Source: Candidatus Saganbacteria bacterium (GTDB taxonomy: Bacteria > Margulisbacteria > WOR-1 > O2-12-FULL-45-9). Taken from it: DNA of 64,000 nt. The DNA is taken from the NCBI GenBank assembly GCA_016932255.1, contig JAFGDE010000026.1, forward strand, positions 1-64,000, written 5' to 3'. Shown here piece after piece: positions 24,858 through 32,428 of this stretch (position 1 is the stretch's first letter; each line of letters opens with the position of its first letter). A program made the position numbers and the translations under genes. The notes below the pieces were generated by a model, which saw only the letters and a program-made list of their open reading frames with translations, searched no databases and was not told the DNA's origin.

Positions 24858-24888
24858 AAAAGCCCTCTGAGTGTTCAGAGGGCTTTTG
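24858..24888 (+). terminator. Terminator after greA
   Basis: AGCCCTCTGA, loop GTGT, TCAGAGGGCT with A and T runs on either side, so it can work in both directions (greA and the convergent gene at 24913). Confidence 0.92.
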
Positions 24889-24912
24889 ATCGGGCCTGCG
24901 TAATTAGCCAGT

Positions 24913-25245
24913 TCAATTGTCTGGGACCGTCTGTTCAAGCGGCGTCCGTTCCGGCTTTTCACCTGTTTTTCCAGAAGGTCTTGAAAACTTCGATCGTTTG
25001 CTCTGTTTGTCGAGCGAACGTGTGGTTGACCGCTTAGTCATTTGGTGCCCCCGGGCTTGACTCAGCGATCCGCCTGGCAGCACAGCGGCCAGAAGCGCAA
25101 ATATGATGATAGCAACGGCCGCGGCCTGGCCGATGATTTTGAGCGGCAAAGCTTCTTTTGAGGCCAGGACCCAGATGATATAGGCAAAACCAAGTGTCAG
25201 AAAGAGCTGCAGCAGTGCCATTAAAACGAATGATCCGTGATACAT
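24913..25245 (-). CDS. Small membrane protein with basic tail, 110 aa
   Basis: Not recognised. The ATG at 25245 follows TAGGAGGTGACAATA, an excellent ribosome binding site, and is chosen over an upstream ATG. Two hydrophobic helices (about 4-27 and 34-55) are followed by a Lys/Arg/Ser-rich tail of about 55 residues, probably cytoplasmic and disordered. It converges on greA and shares its terminator. No function is proposed. Confidence 0.6.
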   Translation of the reverse strand: MYHGSFVLMALLQLFLTLGFAYIIWVLASKEALPLKIIGQAAAVAIIIFALLAAVLPGGSLSQARGHQMTKRSTTRSLDKQSKRSKFSRPSGKTGEKPERTPLEQTVPDN

Positions 25246-25393
25246 ATTATTGTCACCTCCTAAATTAAGGAGCATTAGATCTTATCATATATGATATATG
25301 GTCTTGTAAAAAAGTTCCCTGACCAGGCTATAATTAGATATATTAAGTCCATTATTGCCTCGGGTAAGGCCAATTTAAGGGAGTCCTTGACCG

Positions 25394-25626
25394 ATGAAAC
25401 AAAAAACTTTAAAATTCAAACAGATGAAAAAATCCTTTTAGTGTTATTCCTTTTTCTTTTTTTCTCATCGCAGGGAATTGCTCTTACTTATACGGTTACC
25501 AACTGTGCTGACCAGGGACTGAAAAATAGATTATGCCGAATTCCTAATGACGAATCAATGTATCCGTCTGCGTCGGATCTATTAAGAAAGGCAGCTTGTC
25601 CTCCGAAGCTCGAAGATCGGGAGTGA
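25394..25626 (+). pseudogene. Small secreted protein gene with a likely frameshift
   Basis: An ATG at 25394 (and 25424) opens a basic N-terminus (MKQKTLKFKQMKKSF) that stops at TAG after a T-run at 25436-25439. The next frame continues with a hydrophobic signal-like segment (LVLFLFLFFSSQGIALT) and 45 further residues with two Cys, to a stop at 25626. One extra T would join both into a normal secreted protein. An AT-rich stretch; -10 box TATAAT at 25329-25334. Either a broken gene or a homopolymer sequencing error. Confidence 0.4.
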
Positions 25627-25674
25627 CGGTCAAAATGTTTACATAAAGCTGAAAGGCGGAAAACCACAAAAAGC

Positions 25675-25702
25675 TTGCTTAATTCCTGCCAGGTGCTACA
25701 AT
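25675..25702 (+). promoter_or_regulatory. Sigma-70 promoter of the lipoprotein/SLH pair
   Basis: TTGCTT-N16-TACAAT with extended -10 (TGCTACAAT), 35 bases before the ATG at 25737. Almost the same layout as the ftsZ promoter. Confidence 0.65.
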
Positions 25703-25736
25703 TCCTTCAGGTCCAGAAATCAGGGAGGTAATCAAT

Positions 25737-27398
25737 ATGAGGAAAGGTTTTGTGCTCTCAGTCGGTTTGTTGTTCGTTGTGGTAATCGCTATGCTGTCAG
25801 GCTGCAACCAGAGCGTGCCGCAGGTCGGCTCGGCCTCGCCGCAGAATCTGGTCTGCAAAGGGATAGTCTACGGCCGGCATGATATCCCGTATGGGAGCTC
25901 CTCTTTTGACTGGCAGAACATCGGTCCAGTGGCGGGCGCCACGGTCACGCTAGTCGGCAGTTACGAGACCAAGACCGCGATGACCAATGCCATCGGTGAA
26001 TATGTTTTTGAGAACGTCAAGAACGGGCAATATGAGATCACCGCGAGCAAAGAAGGATACCAGGTCGATTACGAATATCTGCTGACGGACTCCCTGTTCT
26101 TCTTCTCTAATGCCTCTGCCGCCTCAGCCAAGGCCAGTGATATTAAGGCTGCCGCTGTGCCTGACGAGACGATCTTCACGGTCAATCTCTATATGTATGC
26201 CAATCCGGTGATGCGCTCGGTCACACCGACCCCCAGCAGCACGATCGAAACGACCGCCAGCTTTGTCATCACCTTCAATAAAGCGATGGATACCTCAACG
26301 GTGCGGCCGATGATCATTTCCAACGGCCTTCGCCTGTCGGGAGTGGGCGATACGGTCAATGCTACCTCTACCTGGAGCAGCGGCGACAAAGTGCTGACGA
26401 TCTCGCCGATCAATCCGCTCTTGCCGAACCAGGAATACCTGGTCTATCTGGCCGCTGATTTTAGCAAGGTCAAGGACAAAGAGGGGAATCTGCTGGCCAG
26501 CGCGACCTCGACCAGTTATGGCGTTGTTGTCCACGAGGACGGCGATGTGGTCGAGAACAACGATTATTTCACTTACCGGACCGCGACCGGCGGGGCGCCT
26601 ACCGCGCCGACAGGCCTCTCCATTGTGGTGGATGGCAAACCGCTGAGCAGCGAGGCGGGGGTGGGTCCTGATTTTAGCGATATTATCGGCACAACGACAA
26701 CGATCGGCCTGAGCTGGGTCGGTTCCAGCGGCAACCTGACCGGCTATAAGGTCTATGTTTCCGACAGCCTGAGCAATAATTACCGGCTGTTGGAGCAGGT
26801 CTCAGCCCCGTCCTTCTATACTCCGCTGACCGTTTTTAATACCAACATGGGAGAGGTCCTGAACACATTGTACGGCACCAGTTATATCGATCCGCTCGGT
26901 ACCGGCAATTATCCGATGATCAACCGGCGGACCTATTTTAAAGTGGTAGCCTTTAACGGCGAATATGAATCAGCTTCAGTCGAGACCAGCGCGATCGACC
27001 TGGTCGGCCCGCGGGTCTGCGCGGAGGCCCAGAGTGGTCGGACCGGCGGTGGCGGGGTGGCCGCGGCGGTCCTGGCCAACAATTATTACCTGCCGGCCTT
27101 GGTTGACGGGACCGATGCCCGGGTCTGCTATATCGCTTTCCGGGAACCGCTCGATCCGTCAACGGTAATTGATACTAATTTTACCTATTCCGGCGGCAAC
27201 GTGACCGCGGTGGATTTACTGACCAGAGCGACCGCAGACTTGGATCCGGCGGCTTTATGGACCGGCAATGCCCTCACGATCGTTAAAATTACGGTCGACG
27301 CTGATCTGGCAGCTGGCCAGACCATTACGGTCGGCACCGGGGTCAAGGACCTGCCAGGCAATTCCGCCAGCGGAACAGGAACTGCGACGGTCCAGTAA
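25737..27398 (+). CDS. Large lipoprotein with Ig-like domains
   Basis: 553 aa. A lipoprotein signal ends in MLSGCNQS (Cys near residue 23). Residues about 60-120 resemble a carboxypeptidase-regulatory-like domain (GPVAGATVTLVG, GEYVFENVKNGQYEITASKEGY). Residues about 155-235 match a Big_5/SbsA Ig-like domain (VTPTPSSTIETTASFVITFNKAMD). A fibronectin-like stretch and another Big-like segment (ITVGTGVKDLPGNSAS) follow. It should be anchored to a membrane and exposed as a surface or adhesive protein. GGGAGG precedes the ATG. It is followed 5 bases later by an SLH outer-membrane protein, so the two are probably one operon. Confidence 0.82.
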   Translation: MRKGFVLSVGLLFVVVIAMLSGCNQSVPQVGSASPQNLVCKGIVYGRHDIPYGSSSFDWQNIGPVAGATVTLVGSYETKTAMTNAIGEYVFENVKNGQYEITASKEGYQVDYEYLLTDSLFFFSNASAASAKASDIKAAAVPDETIFTVNLYMYANPVMRSVTPTPSSTIETTASFVITFNKAMDTSTVRPMIISNGLRLSGVGDTVNATSTWSSGDKVLTISPINPLLPNQEYLVYLAADFSKVKDKEGNLLASATSTSYGVVVHEDGDVVENNDYFTYRTATGGAPTAPTGLSIVVDGKPLSSEAGVGPDFSDIIGTTTTIGLSWVGSSGNLTGYKVYVSDSLSNNYRLLEQVSAPSFYTPLTVFNTNMGEVLNTLYGTSYIDPLGTGNYPMINRRTYFKVVAFNGEYESASVETSAIDLVGPRVCAEAQSGRTGGGGVAAAVLANNYYLPALVDGTDARVCYIAFREPLDPSTVIDTNFTYSGGNVTAVDLLTRATADLDPAALWTGNALTIVKITVDADLAAGQTITVGTGVKDLPGNSASGTGTATVQ

Positions 27399-27403
27399 GT
27401 TAA

Positions 27404-28750
27404 ATGAAAAAAGCAGCGGTCTGTATATTGGCGCTGGTCTTGGCGCTGCCGCTCCTGGCGGCAGCGCAGGCCGTGGCCACGCCGGAGGCGGACGGTTTTA
27501 ATGACCTGTCCGCCCAGGATTCTGCTTACCCCTACATTCAGCGGATGGTCGAAGCTAAGATCATCTCCGGCTATCCGGACCAGACCTTCCGCGGCGGCAA
27601 CACCATCACCCGGGCTGAATTCTCCAAAGTGGCGGCCGGCGCCGTCTCTTACCTGGAAACAAGCGGCCATACCGTCCTGGCCGCTCTCTCGACCGGGCAG
27701 ATCAGCTTCAAGGACCTTAACGACAAGCACTGGGCTTATTCCTACGTGATGGAGCTGGTCTCGCGCTATAAGCTCCTGACCGGCTATCCCGACGGCACTT
27801 TCCAGCCGAAGAAAACCATCACCCGCTATGAAGTGGCCACGGTGCTAGGGAAGATGCTGGGATTGCTCAATATGCCCGTGCCGCCCTTGGCGTCGGGGGA
27901 GGCCCTGCCAACTGATGTCAAGGCAGACCACTGGGCGCTCAAGGATGTTCGCTCGCTGGTCAAGCTGGGGATCATGGCCACCGACCAGGAGAATGATTTC
28001 CGCGGCAGCCAGAACGCCACAAGGACCGAAGTGGCGGTTGCCCTGGCCAAGCTGATCGAAGCGGCCGGCGCGCCGGTCAGCAAGGTGAAGATCGCCGCAC
28101 CGGCCTTAATCGCCAAGGCGGTCGAGATCCCGTCAAAGGCCCAGGCCTCGATCTTCGGCGGTTACGGCAACGTCTATGAGAACGCCTCGGGGACCAATAA
28201 CTGGCGGAATATCAGCCTGGGGCTGACCTATGACGATGCTTTCCAGTTTTGGCGGCTGTCCGGCAATTACGAGCTCTCCGGCCGGTTCAGCTATAACCAG
28301 ATCGTTTACCTGGTCCCTGGCAGCGGCGGCGGTACCGTTGGCGCGCTGGACGACGAAAGCCGCTACGAGCTGGAGCTGAACACCACTTATCCGGTGGCCG
28401 ACTTCTGGGGGATCACCGGCAAGTTGCTGCTTGGCGCCAAATACATCAACCTGGTCAACCAGACCGCCCCAACCAACTTTACCGGCTTCAACGCCGGGCT
28501 GGCCACTGCGGCCAGGGCGTTCGGGCGGAACCTTTTATTGCAGGGTTTCTGGTCCCTGCCGCTGGCCCGGGCGTCGGTTTCCCCGTCGGTGCTGGGACAG
28601 CCGGCACAGCTGTTCGATTATGAGGCGTCGATTGATTCGGTCCTCTTTAACTATCCCGTCCTGCTTGGCCTGACCGGCGAGCTGATGACCTTCACCAACA
28701 CCGGCAGCCGCTACTATAACCTGGCTTTTGTCCGGTATTATTTGTTCTGA
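27404..28750 (+). CDS. SLH-domain outer-membrane beta-barrel protein
   Basis: 448 aa. A signal peptide (to about residue 24) is followed by three SLH repeats (GFNDLSAQDSAYPYIQRMVEAKIISGYPD, a second ending in LLTGYPDGTFQPKK, a third LVKLGIMATDQENDFRG; first residues about 30, 105, 170). From about 245 the sequence is beta-rich with alternating aromatic residues and ends in FVRYYLF, a terminal Phe as in outer-membrane barrels. The layout is that of OmpM-type proteins, which tether the outer membrane to the cell wall through the SLH part. It is co-transcribed with the lipoprotein gene upstream. Confidence 0.85.
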   Translation: MKKAAVCILALVLALPLLAAAQAVATPEADGFNDLSAQDSAYPYIQRMVEAKIISGYPDQTFRGGNTITRAEFSKVAAGAVSYLETSGHTVLAALSTGQISFKDLNDKHWAYSYVMELVSRYKLLTGYPDGTFQPKKTITRYEVATVLGKMLGLLNMPVPPLASGEALPTDVKADHWALKDVRSLVKLGIMATDQENDFRGSQNATRTEVAVALAKLIEAAGAPVSKVKIAAPALIAKAVEIPSKAQASIFGGYGNVYENASGTNNWRNISLGLTYDDAFQFWRLSGNYELSGRFSYNQIVYLVPGSGGGTVGALDDESRYELELNTTYPVADFWGITGKLLLGAKYINLVNQTAPTNFTGFNAGLATAARAFGRNLLLQGFWSLPLARASVSPSVLGQPAQLFDYEASIDSVLFNYPVLLGLTGELMTFTNTGSRYYNLAFVRYYLF

Positions 28751-28756
28751 TAAAAT
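28748..28756 (+). promoter_or_regulatory. Extended -10 promoter of cutA
   Basis: TGATAAAAT; it overlaps the stop of the SLH gene and ends eight bases before the ATG at 28764, predicting a leaderless transcript. Confidence 0.6.
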
Positions 28757-28763
28757 ATAGACC

Positions 28764-29075
28764 ATGAGCCGTTACTCACTGGTCTATATCACTACCGCGA
28801 ACAAAAAAGAGGCGTTAAAGATCGCCCGCGCCGTTCTGGCCAAGAAGCTGGCCGCCGGCAGCAATATCATTGACCGCGTCAGTTCGCTTTATTGGTGGAA
28901 AGGGAAGGTTCAAAGCGCCAAGGAAGCGCTCCTCATCTTCAAGACGACCAAAAAAGCGGTCCCCAGGCTGATTAGGACGGTCAAAGCGATCCATAGCTAC
29001 GAATGCCCCTGCATCATTGAGTTGCCGATCGGGCAAGGGGACCCCGATTTCCTGCGCTGGCTGGCAGATATATAA
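28764..29075 (+). CDS. cutA: Divalent-cation tolerance protein CutA
   Basis: 103 aa, full length. The ferredoxin-like trimeric CutA1 fold is shown by VYITTANKKEALKIARAVL, LAAGSNII, SLYWWKGKVQ and the conserved end YECPCIIELPIGQGDPDFLRWL. The family was linked to copper tolerance, but its molecular role is still uncertain. The start is leaderless as judged from the -10 position. Confidence 0.93.
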   Translation: MSRYSLVYITTANKKEALKIARAVLAKKLAAGSNIIDRVSSLYWWKGKVQSAKEALLIFKTTKKAVPRLIRTVKAIHSYECPCIIELPIGQGDPDFLRWLADI

Positions 29076-29186
29076 TTCAGGTAGCTGACTCTTGGATGAT
29101 TGTTTATCCGCCTTCAGCGGACCTTAAAGCGGTGCTGGAAACGATTTACAAAGATCTTTAATGCTGCTCCTGGTATTTTACGGACT

Positions 29187-29936
29187 TTAATAAAATAGCT
29201 TCATTTTTTTTATCGGTGTGGGTTGTATCATGTCAGGCATCACCCGGGGGCCGATAAATTCCGGACGCGCCGCGGCTGGGGGAGTGCCCCGGATGATGAC
29301 CCCGACGTGATGGTATTTCTTGGCGTTGGGCGGCAGGGGCATTGATGATTCGTAGCCGTGCCAGCAGTCAGAAAAATCCTGACGAGGCATGACAAGCCGC
29401 GAGCCAAGCAGGAAAGGATCTTCCAAGTAGACGTTCCGGTCGTCTATCCCGATGACCACCATGAAATGGCCAGCTTCCGGGATCCAGCTGTCTTTCCACG
29501 CGGTGTTCGGAGCGGTATAGCGCTGTGCGTCAACGATAACCGGGATACCTTGTCGGAGAGCCGCTTCAAGGTCGCTCAGGGTAAGATTATCTTTCCACTC
29601 AGCATCGAAGCCCAGCTGTTTGGCGACCCGGACCATGTCCCAGGGATATGTCCCGTGAGAAGCTGATGTGCCCAGCATTGTGCGCAAGTCTGATTCAAAT
29701 GAGTCTTTGCCGTAATAATTCATAACTGCCTGGAAGGATGCAGCGCCGCAGGAATAATGTTCTGCCTGCCGCACATCCGGGACGCCATTGAGTACAAGTG
29801 GAAACGTTCCGGTCGGCATTGTAGTGGAAGGAGTATCCCCGAAACAATCTGAGACCAGGAACATGGAGAGCAGGAAACAGCAGCTCAAGATAGTAACAAA
29901 CCGCGGGACCGATGAATAAAAACCTGATGATCGCAT
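29187..29936 (-). CDS. Secreted C39-like cysteine peptidase family protein
   Basis: 249 aa. The ATG at 29936 follows GGGAGG and is preferred to one five codons upstream. A signal peptide covers about residues 1-34. The papain-like C39 core is visible: the nucleophile region YSCGAASFQAVMNYYG (Cys), AGHFMVVIGID (His) and VYLEDPF (Asp). Q just before the Cys (VRQAEHYSCG) fits the oxyanion Gln. It probably acts in the periplasm or outside the cell as a peptidase; no export ABC partner is present. Confidence 0.83.
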   Translation of the reverse strand: MRSSGFYSSVPRFVTILSCCFLLSMFLVSDCFGDTPSTTMPTGTFPLVLNGVPDVRQAEHYSCGAASFQAVMNYYGKDSFESDLRTMLGTSASHGTYPWDMVRVAKQLGFDAEWKDNLTLSDLEAALRQGIPVIVDAQRYTAPNTAWKDSWIPEAGHFMVVIGIDDRNVYLEDPFLLGSRLVMPRQDFSDCWHGYESSMPLPPNAKKYHHVGVIIRGTPPAAARPEFIGPRVMPDMIQPTPIKKMKLFY

Positions 29937-30146
29937 GAGTTTTCCTCCCATTCTGCAATCCTAGTTTAAGCAGCACATTTGAGAGTTTAAAGCTTAGAAC
30001 AGTTTTACGCTGCTGTCAAATTATCTTCTATGATCATCTAGGCAACCATACAAGGCACACTATTCTAGCGTTTGTATGGCAACCACATTTTGACATCGGT
30101 TGCCCAACAAGATCGACTTCTGTTGTGTATGTTAGGTGTCACGGTC

Positions 30147-30184
30147 GACCTAAAATATAGGTCATATGACCTAAATAATAGGTC
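30147..30184 (+). promoter_or_regulatory. Double palindromic operator before the wHTH/nucleotidyltransferase pair
   Basis: GACCTA-N5-TAGGTC occurs twice, at 30147-30163 and 30168-30184, centre to centre 21 bp, i.e. on the same face of the helix. It abuts the -35 box at 30186, a placement expected for repression by the winged-helix protein encoded downstream. Confidence 0.75.
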
Positions 30185-30185
30185 G

Positions 30186-30214
30186 TTGACGAAATGTTGT
30201 TGCTGTGTTAAGCT
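30186..30214 (+). promoter_or_regulatory. Promoter of the wHTH/nucleotidyltransferase pair
   Basis: TTGACG-N17-TAAGCT with extended -10 (TGTTAAGCT). The -10 ends nine bases before the ATG at 30223, so the message is nearly leaderless. Confidence 0.65.
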
Positions 30215-30222
30215 AATTCCTA

Positions 30223-30552
30223 ATGTTGGAACCAATATTGGATAGCAGGACAAAGGAAAGGGTCTTGTTGACTCTTCTAGTAAGACAAGAGATATACGCC
30301 CGCGATGTTGCGGCACTATTTAAAACTAGTCTTTCCCCCATACAGAATCAAATAAAAAAATTGGAAAGAGGGGGTGTTTTGGTGGGCCGGCAGAAGGGGA
30401 GGACAAGGTTGTATAGCTTTAATCCAAGATATCCATTTTTGGCTGAGTTGAAAAAAATGCTTTCAAAGACTCTTCAGTTTATTCCTAAAAAGGAAAAGGA
30501 AAAATATTACACTCCTAGACTCCGTCCGCGCCGCGCCGGCAAACCTCTGTGA
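30223..30552 (+). CDS. Winged-helix DNA-binding protein (antitoxin-like)
   Basis: 109 aa. Residues about 10-75 form an ArsR/MarR-like winged helix: RTKERVLLTLLV, DVAALFKTSLSPIQNQIKKLERGGVLV (recognition helix) and the wing GRQKGRTRLYSFNP. The Lys/Arg-rich C-terminus may also bind nucleic acid. It overlaps the nucleotidyltransferase gene by four bases. A duplicated palindrome upstream is its probable operator. The region is AT-richer than its surroundings, suggesting transfer. The pair resembles wHTH/AbiEii-like toxin-antitoxin modules, with this as the regulator. Confidence 0.78.
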   Translation: MLEPILDSRTKERVLLTLLVRQEIYARDVAALFKTSLSPIQNQIKKLERGGVLVGRQKGRTRLYSFNPRYPFLAELKKMLSKTLQFIPKKEKEKYYTPRLRPRRAGKPL

Positions 30553-31097
30553 GGAAGTCCTTAAGAAGCATATCACTTAAAGATTTAGCTGGACTGGTTA
30601 ATTCAGGCCTGAAAAAATATGGGATTGACGCAGTTTTAACCGGCGGCGCTTGTGTAACGATCTTTTCAAATAATAAATATCAATCTTTAGATCTCGATTT
30701 TGTCACCAATGCTGCAGAACACAAAACCAAGGAAATCCATAGAGCAATGAAAGAGTTGAGATTTGAGAGGGCAGCAGAAGGATTTTTTGCCAGAAAGGAT
30801 TGTCCATATATTGTTGAAATTATTCCTCCTCCCTTGGCAATTGGCAGCGAGCCAGTGAGTCGGGTCGTAACGATTAGAACAGCAGCAGGAAATTTAAGAA
30901 TTCTCAGCCCAACTGATTGCGTTAAAGACAGGCTAGCTGCTTTTTATCATTGGAACGATCCTCAGTCTCTTGAACAGGCATTAATGGTTGCCAGCTACCG
31001 CCGAGTTGACCTTAAAGAGATAAAACGCTGGTCTAAAGTCGAAGGCCATTCTAAAAAATATCAGGAGTTTCTCAGGCAACTCAAAAAAAGAAAATGA
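30549..31097 (+). CDS. Nucleotidyltransferase-fold protein (AbiEii/DUF6036-like toxin candidate)
   Basis: 182 aa. The start is GTG overlapping the upstream stop (GTGA). AVLTGGACVTIFSNN and SLDLDFVT give the GG and D-x-D motifs of the minimal nucleotidyltransferase fold; LSPTDCVKDRLAAFYHWNDPQSLEQAL is typical of DUF6036/AbiEii-type proteins. Such proteins add nucleotides to tRNA or proteins as toxins in type IV-like systems, but a housekeeping or defence role is possible. It is co-transcribed with the winged-helix gene and overlaps the miaB start by four bases, so miaB translation may be coupled to it. Confidence 0.72.
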   Translation: MRKSLRSISLKDLAGLVNSGLKKYGIDAVLTGGACVTIFSNNKYQSLDLDFVTNAAEHKTKEIHRAMKELRFERAAEGFFARKDCPYIVEIIPPPLAIGSEPVSRVVTIRTAAGNLRILSPTDCVKDRLAAFYHWNDPQSLEQALMVASYRRVDLKEIKRWSKVEGHSKKYQEFLRQLKKRK

Positions 31098-32428
31098 GAT
31101 ACTACATCAAAACTTACGGCTGCCAGATGAACGTCGGCGATTCAGAGAAACTGGCCGACATTCTAGAGTCCGCCGGGTATCAAGCGGCCGATGAGCCGGA
31201 AGAGGCCGATATCCTGCTGGTCAATACTTGTGTCGTCCGCCAGAACGCCGAGGATAAGGCTGCCTGGTATATCACTTCGGCAAAAGGCTTGAAAAAGGAA
31301 AAGCCCCACCTGGTGATCGGCGTTTGCGGCTGTCTGGTCACTGAGCCGGGCAGGGATGTTAAGAATGAATTCCCTCACGTGGATATTTTTATCGCGCCCA
31401 GCCAACCGGAACGCCTGGTCGAATTCCTGCGTTTGTCTGGTGAGGAACCGAGACGTTCAGTCTCAGGTTCCGAACGCAAGCGAGTTGAGAGCATTACCAG
31501 ATATATCACCATTATGACCGGCTGTGACAATTTCTGTTCATATTGTGTCGTGCCTTATGTCCGGGGCAGGGAAGCCAGCCGGCCGGTCAAAGATATTATT
31601 AAGGAAATAGCGCAGGCCAATCTAGTTAAACAACCCGAGATATTCTTGCTTGGCCAGAATGTTAATTCGTACAAGTACGGCTTGGCTAAATTATTGAGGG
31701 GGATAGAAAACTTGCTGGAACCTGCGGCTAAAAGCCGCGGTTCCGAAAGCGAGGAGCCGAGACGTTCAGCCTTGCCTGCCGGCAGGCAGGTCTCAGGCTC
31801 CGAGCGCATCCGCTTTATGACTAACCATCCGAAAGATATGTCCGATGATATTATTGATGCGGCGGCTGAACTGCCTCACGTTTGTGAATACTTCCACCTG
31901 CCGGTTCAGCACGGTGATGACGCCATGCTTAAGGCGATGAACCGGGGCTACGACATGGTCTATTATCTGGGTCTTGTGGACAAGATCAGGGCCAAAATGC
32001 CGCAAGCTGCGATCACCGGCGACGTCATTGTCGGCTATCCTGGAGAAACTGATAAACAGTTCGAGGCTACTTGCTCGGCCATTGAAAAGATCAATTACGA
32101 TGCCTGCAATACCGCGGCTTATTCGGTCCGGCCGGGTACCGCGGCCTCAAGATTTAAAGATGATGTTCCGGATAAGGTCAAACAAGCCAGGCTCCAGCAT
32201 GCCATGCAAGTAGTCAATAAAGTCGCTCTGGAAAAGAACAAAGCTTTGGTCGGCTCGACCCAGGAAGTTCTGGTCGATCTGGTGCAAAAAAATAAACTTT
32301 GTTCCGGCCGGACACGCGGCAATAAAATAGTCAAATTTTCTGCCAATAAAGACAACTTGCTGGGAAAACCGGTTAATGTTAAAATAACTTCAGCTCAGAG
32401 TTGGGTCCTTAAAGGAGTGCTGGAATGA
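31094..32428 (+). CDS. miaB: tRNA-2-methylthio-N6-dimethylallyladenosine synthase MiaB
   Basis: 444 aa radical-SAM methylthiotransferase that modifies A37 of tRNAs. N-terminal cluster Cys residues lie in TYGCQMN, VNTCVVR and GVCGCLV; the SAM cluster is GCDNFCSYCVVPYVRG; the C-terminal TRAM domain includes VLVDLVQKNKLCSGRTRGNKIV. Two in-frame inserts are unusual: after about residue 115 (EPRRSVSGSE) and near 217-245 (EPRRSALPAGRQVSGSE), each encoded by a palindromic repeat. They lie between core elements, so the enzyme may tolerate them. It overlaps the genes on both sides by four bases (31094-31097 and 32425-32428). Confidence 0.92.
   Translation: MRYYIKTYGCQMNVGDSEKLADILESAGYQAADEPEEADILLVNTCVVRQNAEDKAAWYITSAKGLKKEKPHLVIGVCGCLVTEPGRDVKNEFPHVDIFIAPSQPERLVEFLRLSGEEPRRSVSGSERKRVESITRYITIMTGCDNFCSYCVVPYVRGREASRPVKDIIKEIAQANLVKQPEIFLLGQNVNSYKYGLAKLLRGIENLLEPAAKSRGSESEEPRRSALPAGRQVSGSERIRFMTNHPKDMSDDIIDAAAELPHVCEYFHLPVQHGDDAMLKAMNRGYDMVYYLGLVDKIRAKMPQAAITGDVIVGYPGETDKQFEATCSAIEKINYDACNTAAYSVRPGTAASRFKDDVPDKVKQARLQHAMQVVNKVALEKNKALVGSTQEVLVDLVQKNKLCSGRTRGNKIVKFSANKDNLLGKPVNVKITSAQSWVLKGVLE
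31444..31471 (+). repeat. Palindromic repeat inserted in miaB, copy 1
   Basis: GGAACC-GAGAC, loop GTTCA, GTCTC-A-GGTTCC. It is translated in frame as part of EPRRSVSGSE. Copy 2 (31753-31801) has the same arms with paired changes. Confidence 0.8.
31753..31801 (+). repeat. Palindromic repeat inserted in miaB, copy 2 with nested palindrome
   Basis: GGAGCC-GAGAC ... GTCTC-A-GGCTCC; both arms differ from copy 1 in a compensatory way (AA/TT to AG/CT). Its loop has been filled by a second palindrome, TGCCTGCCGGCAGGCA at 31773-31788, encoding LPAGRQ. The reading frame is kept. Confidence 0.8.

Noticed and set aside
29096..29161. 21-codon frame between cutA and the C39-like gene
   Set aside because: No ribosome binding site or promoter and no family; likely chance or a small remnant.
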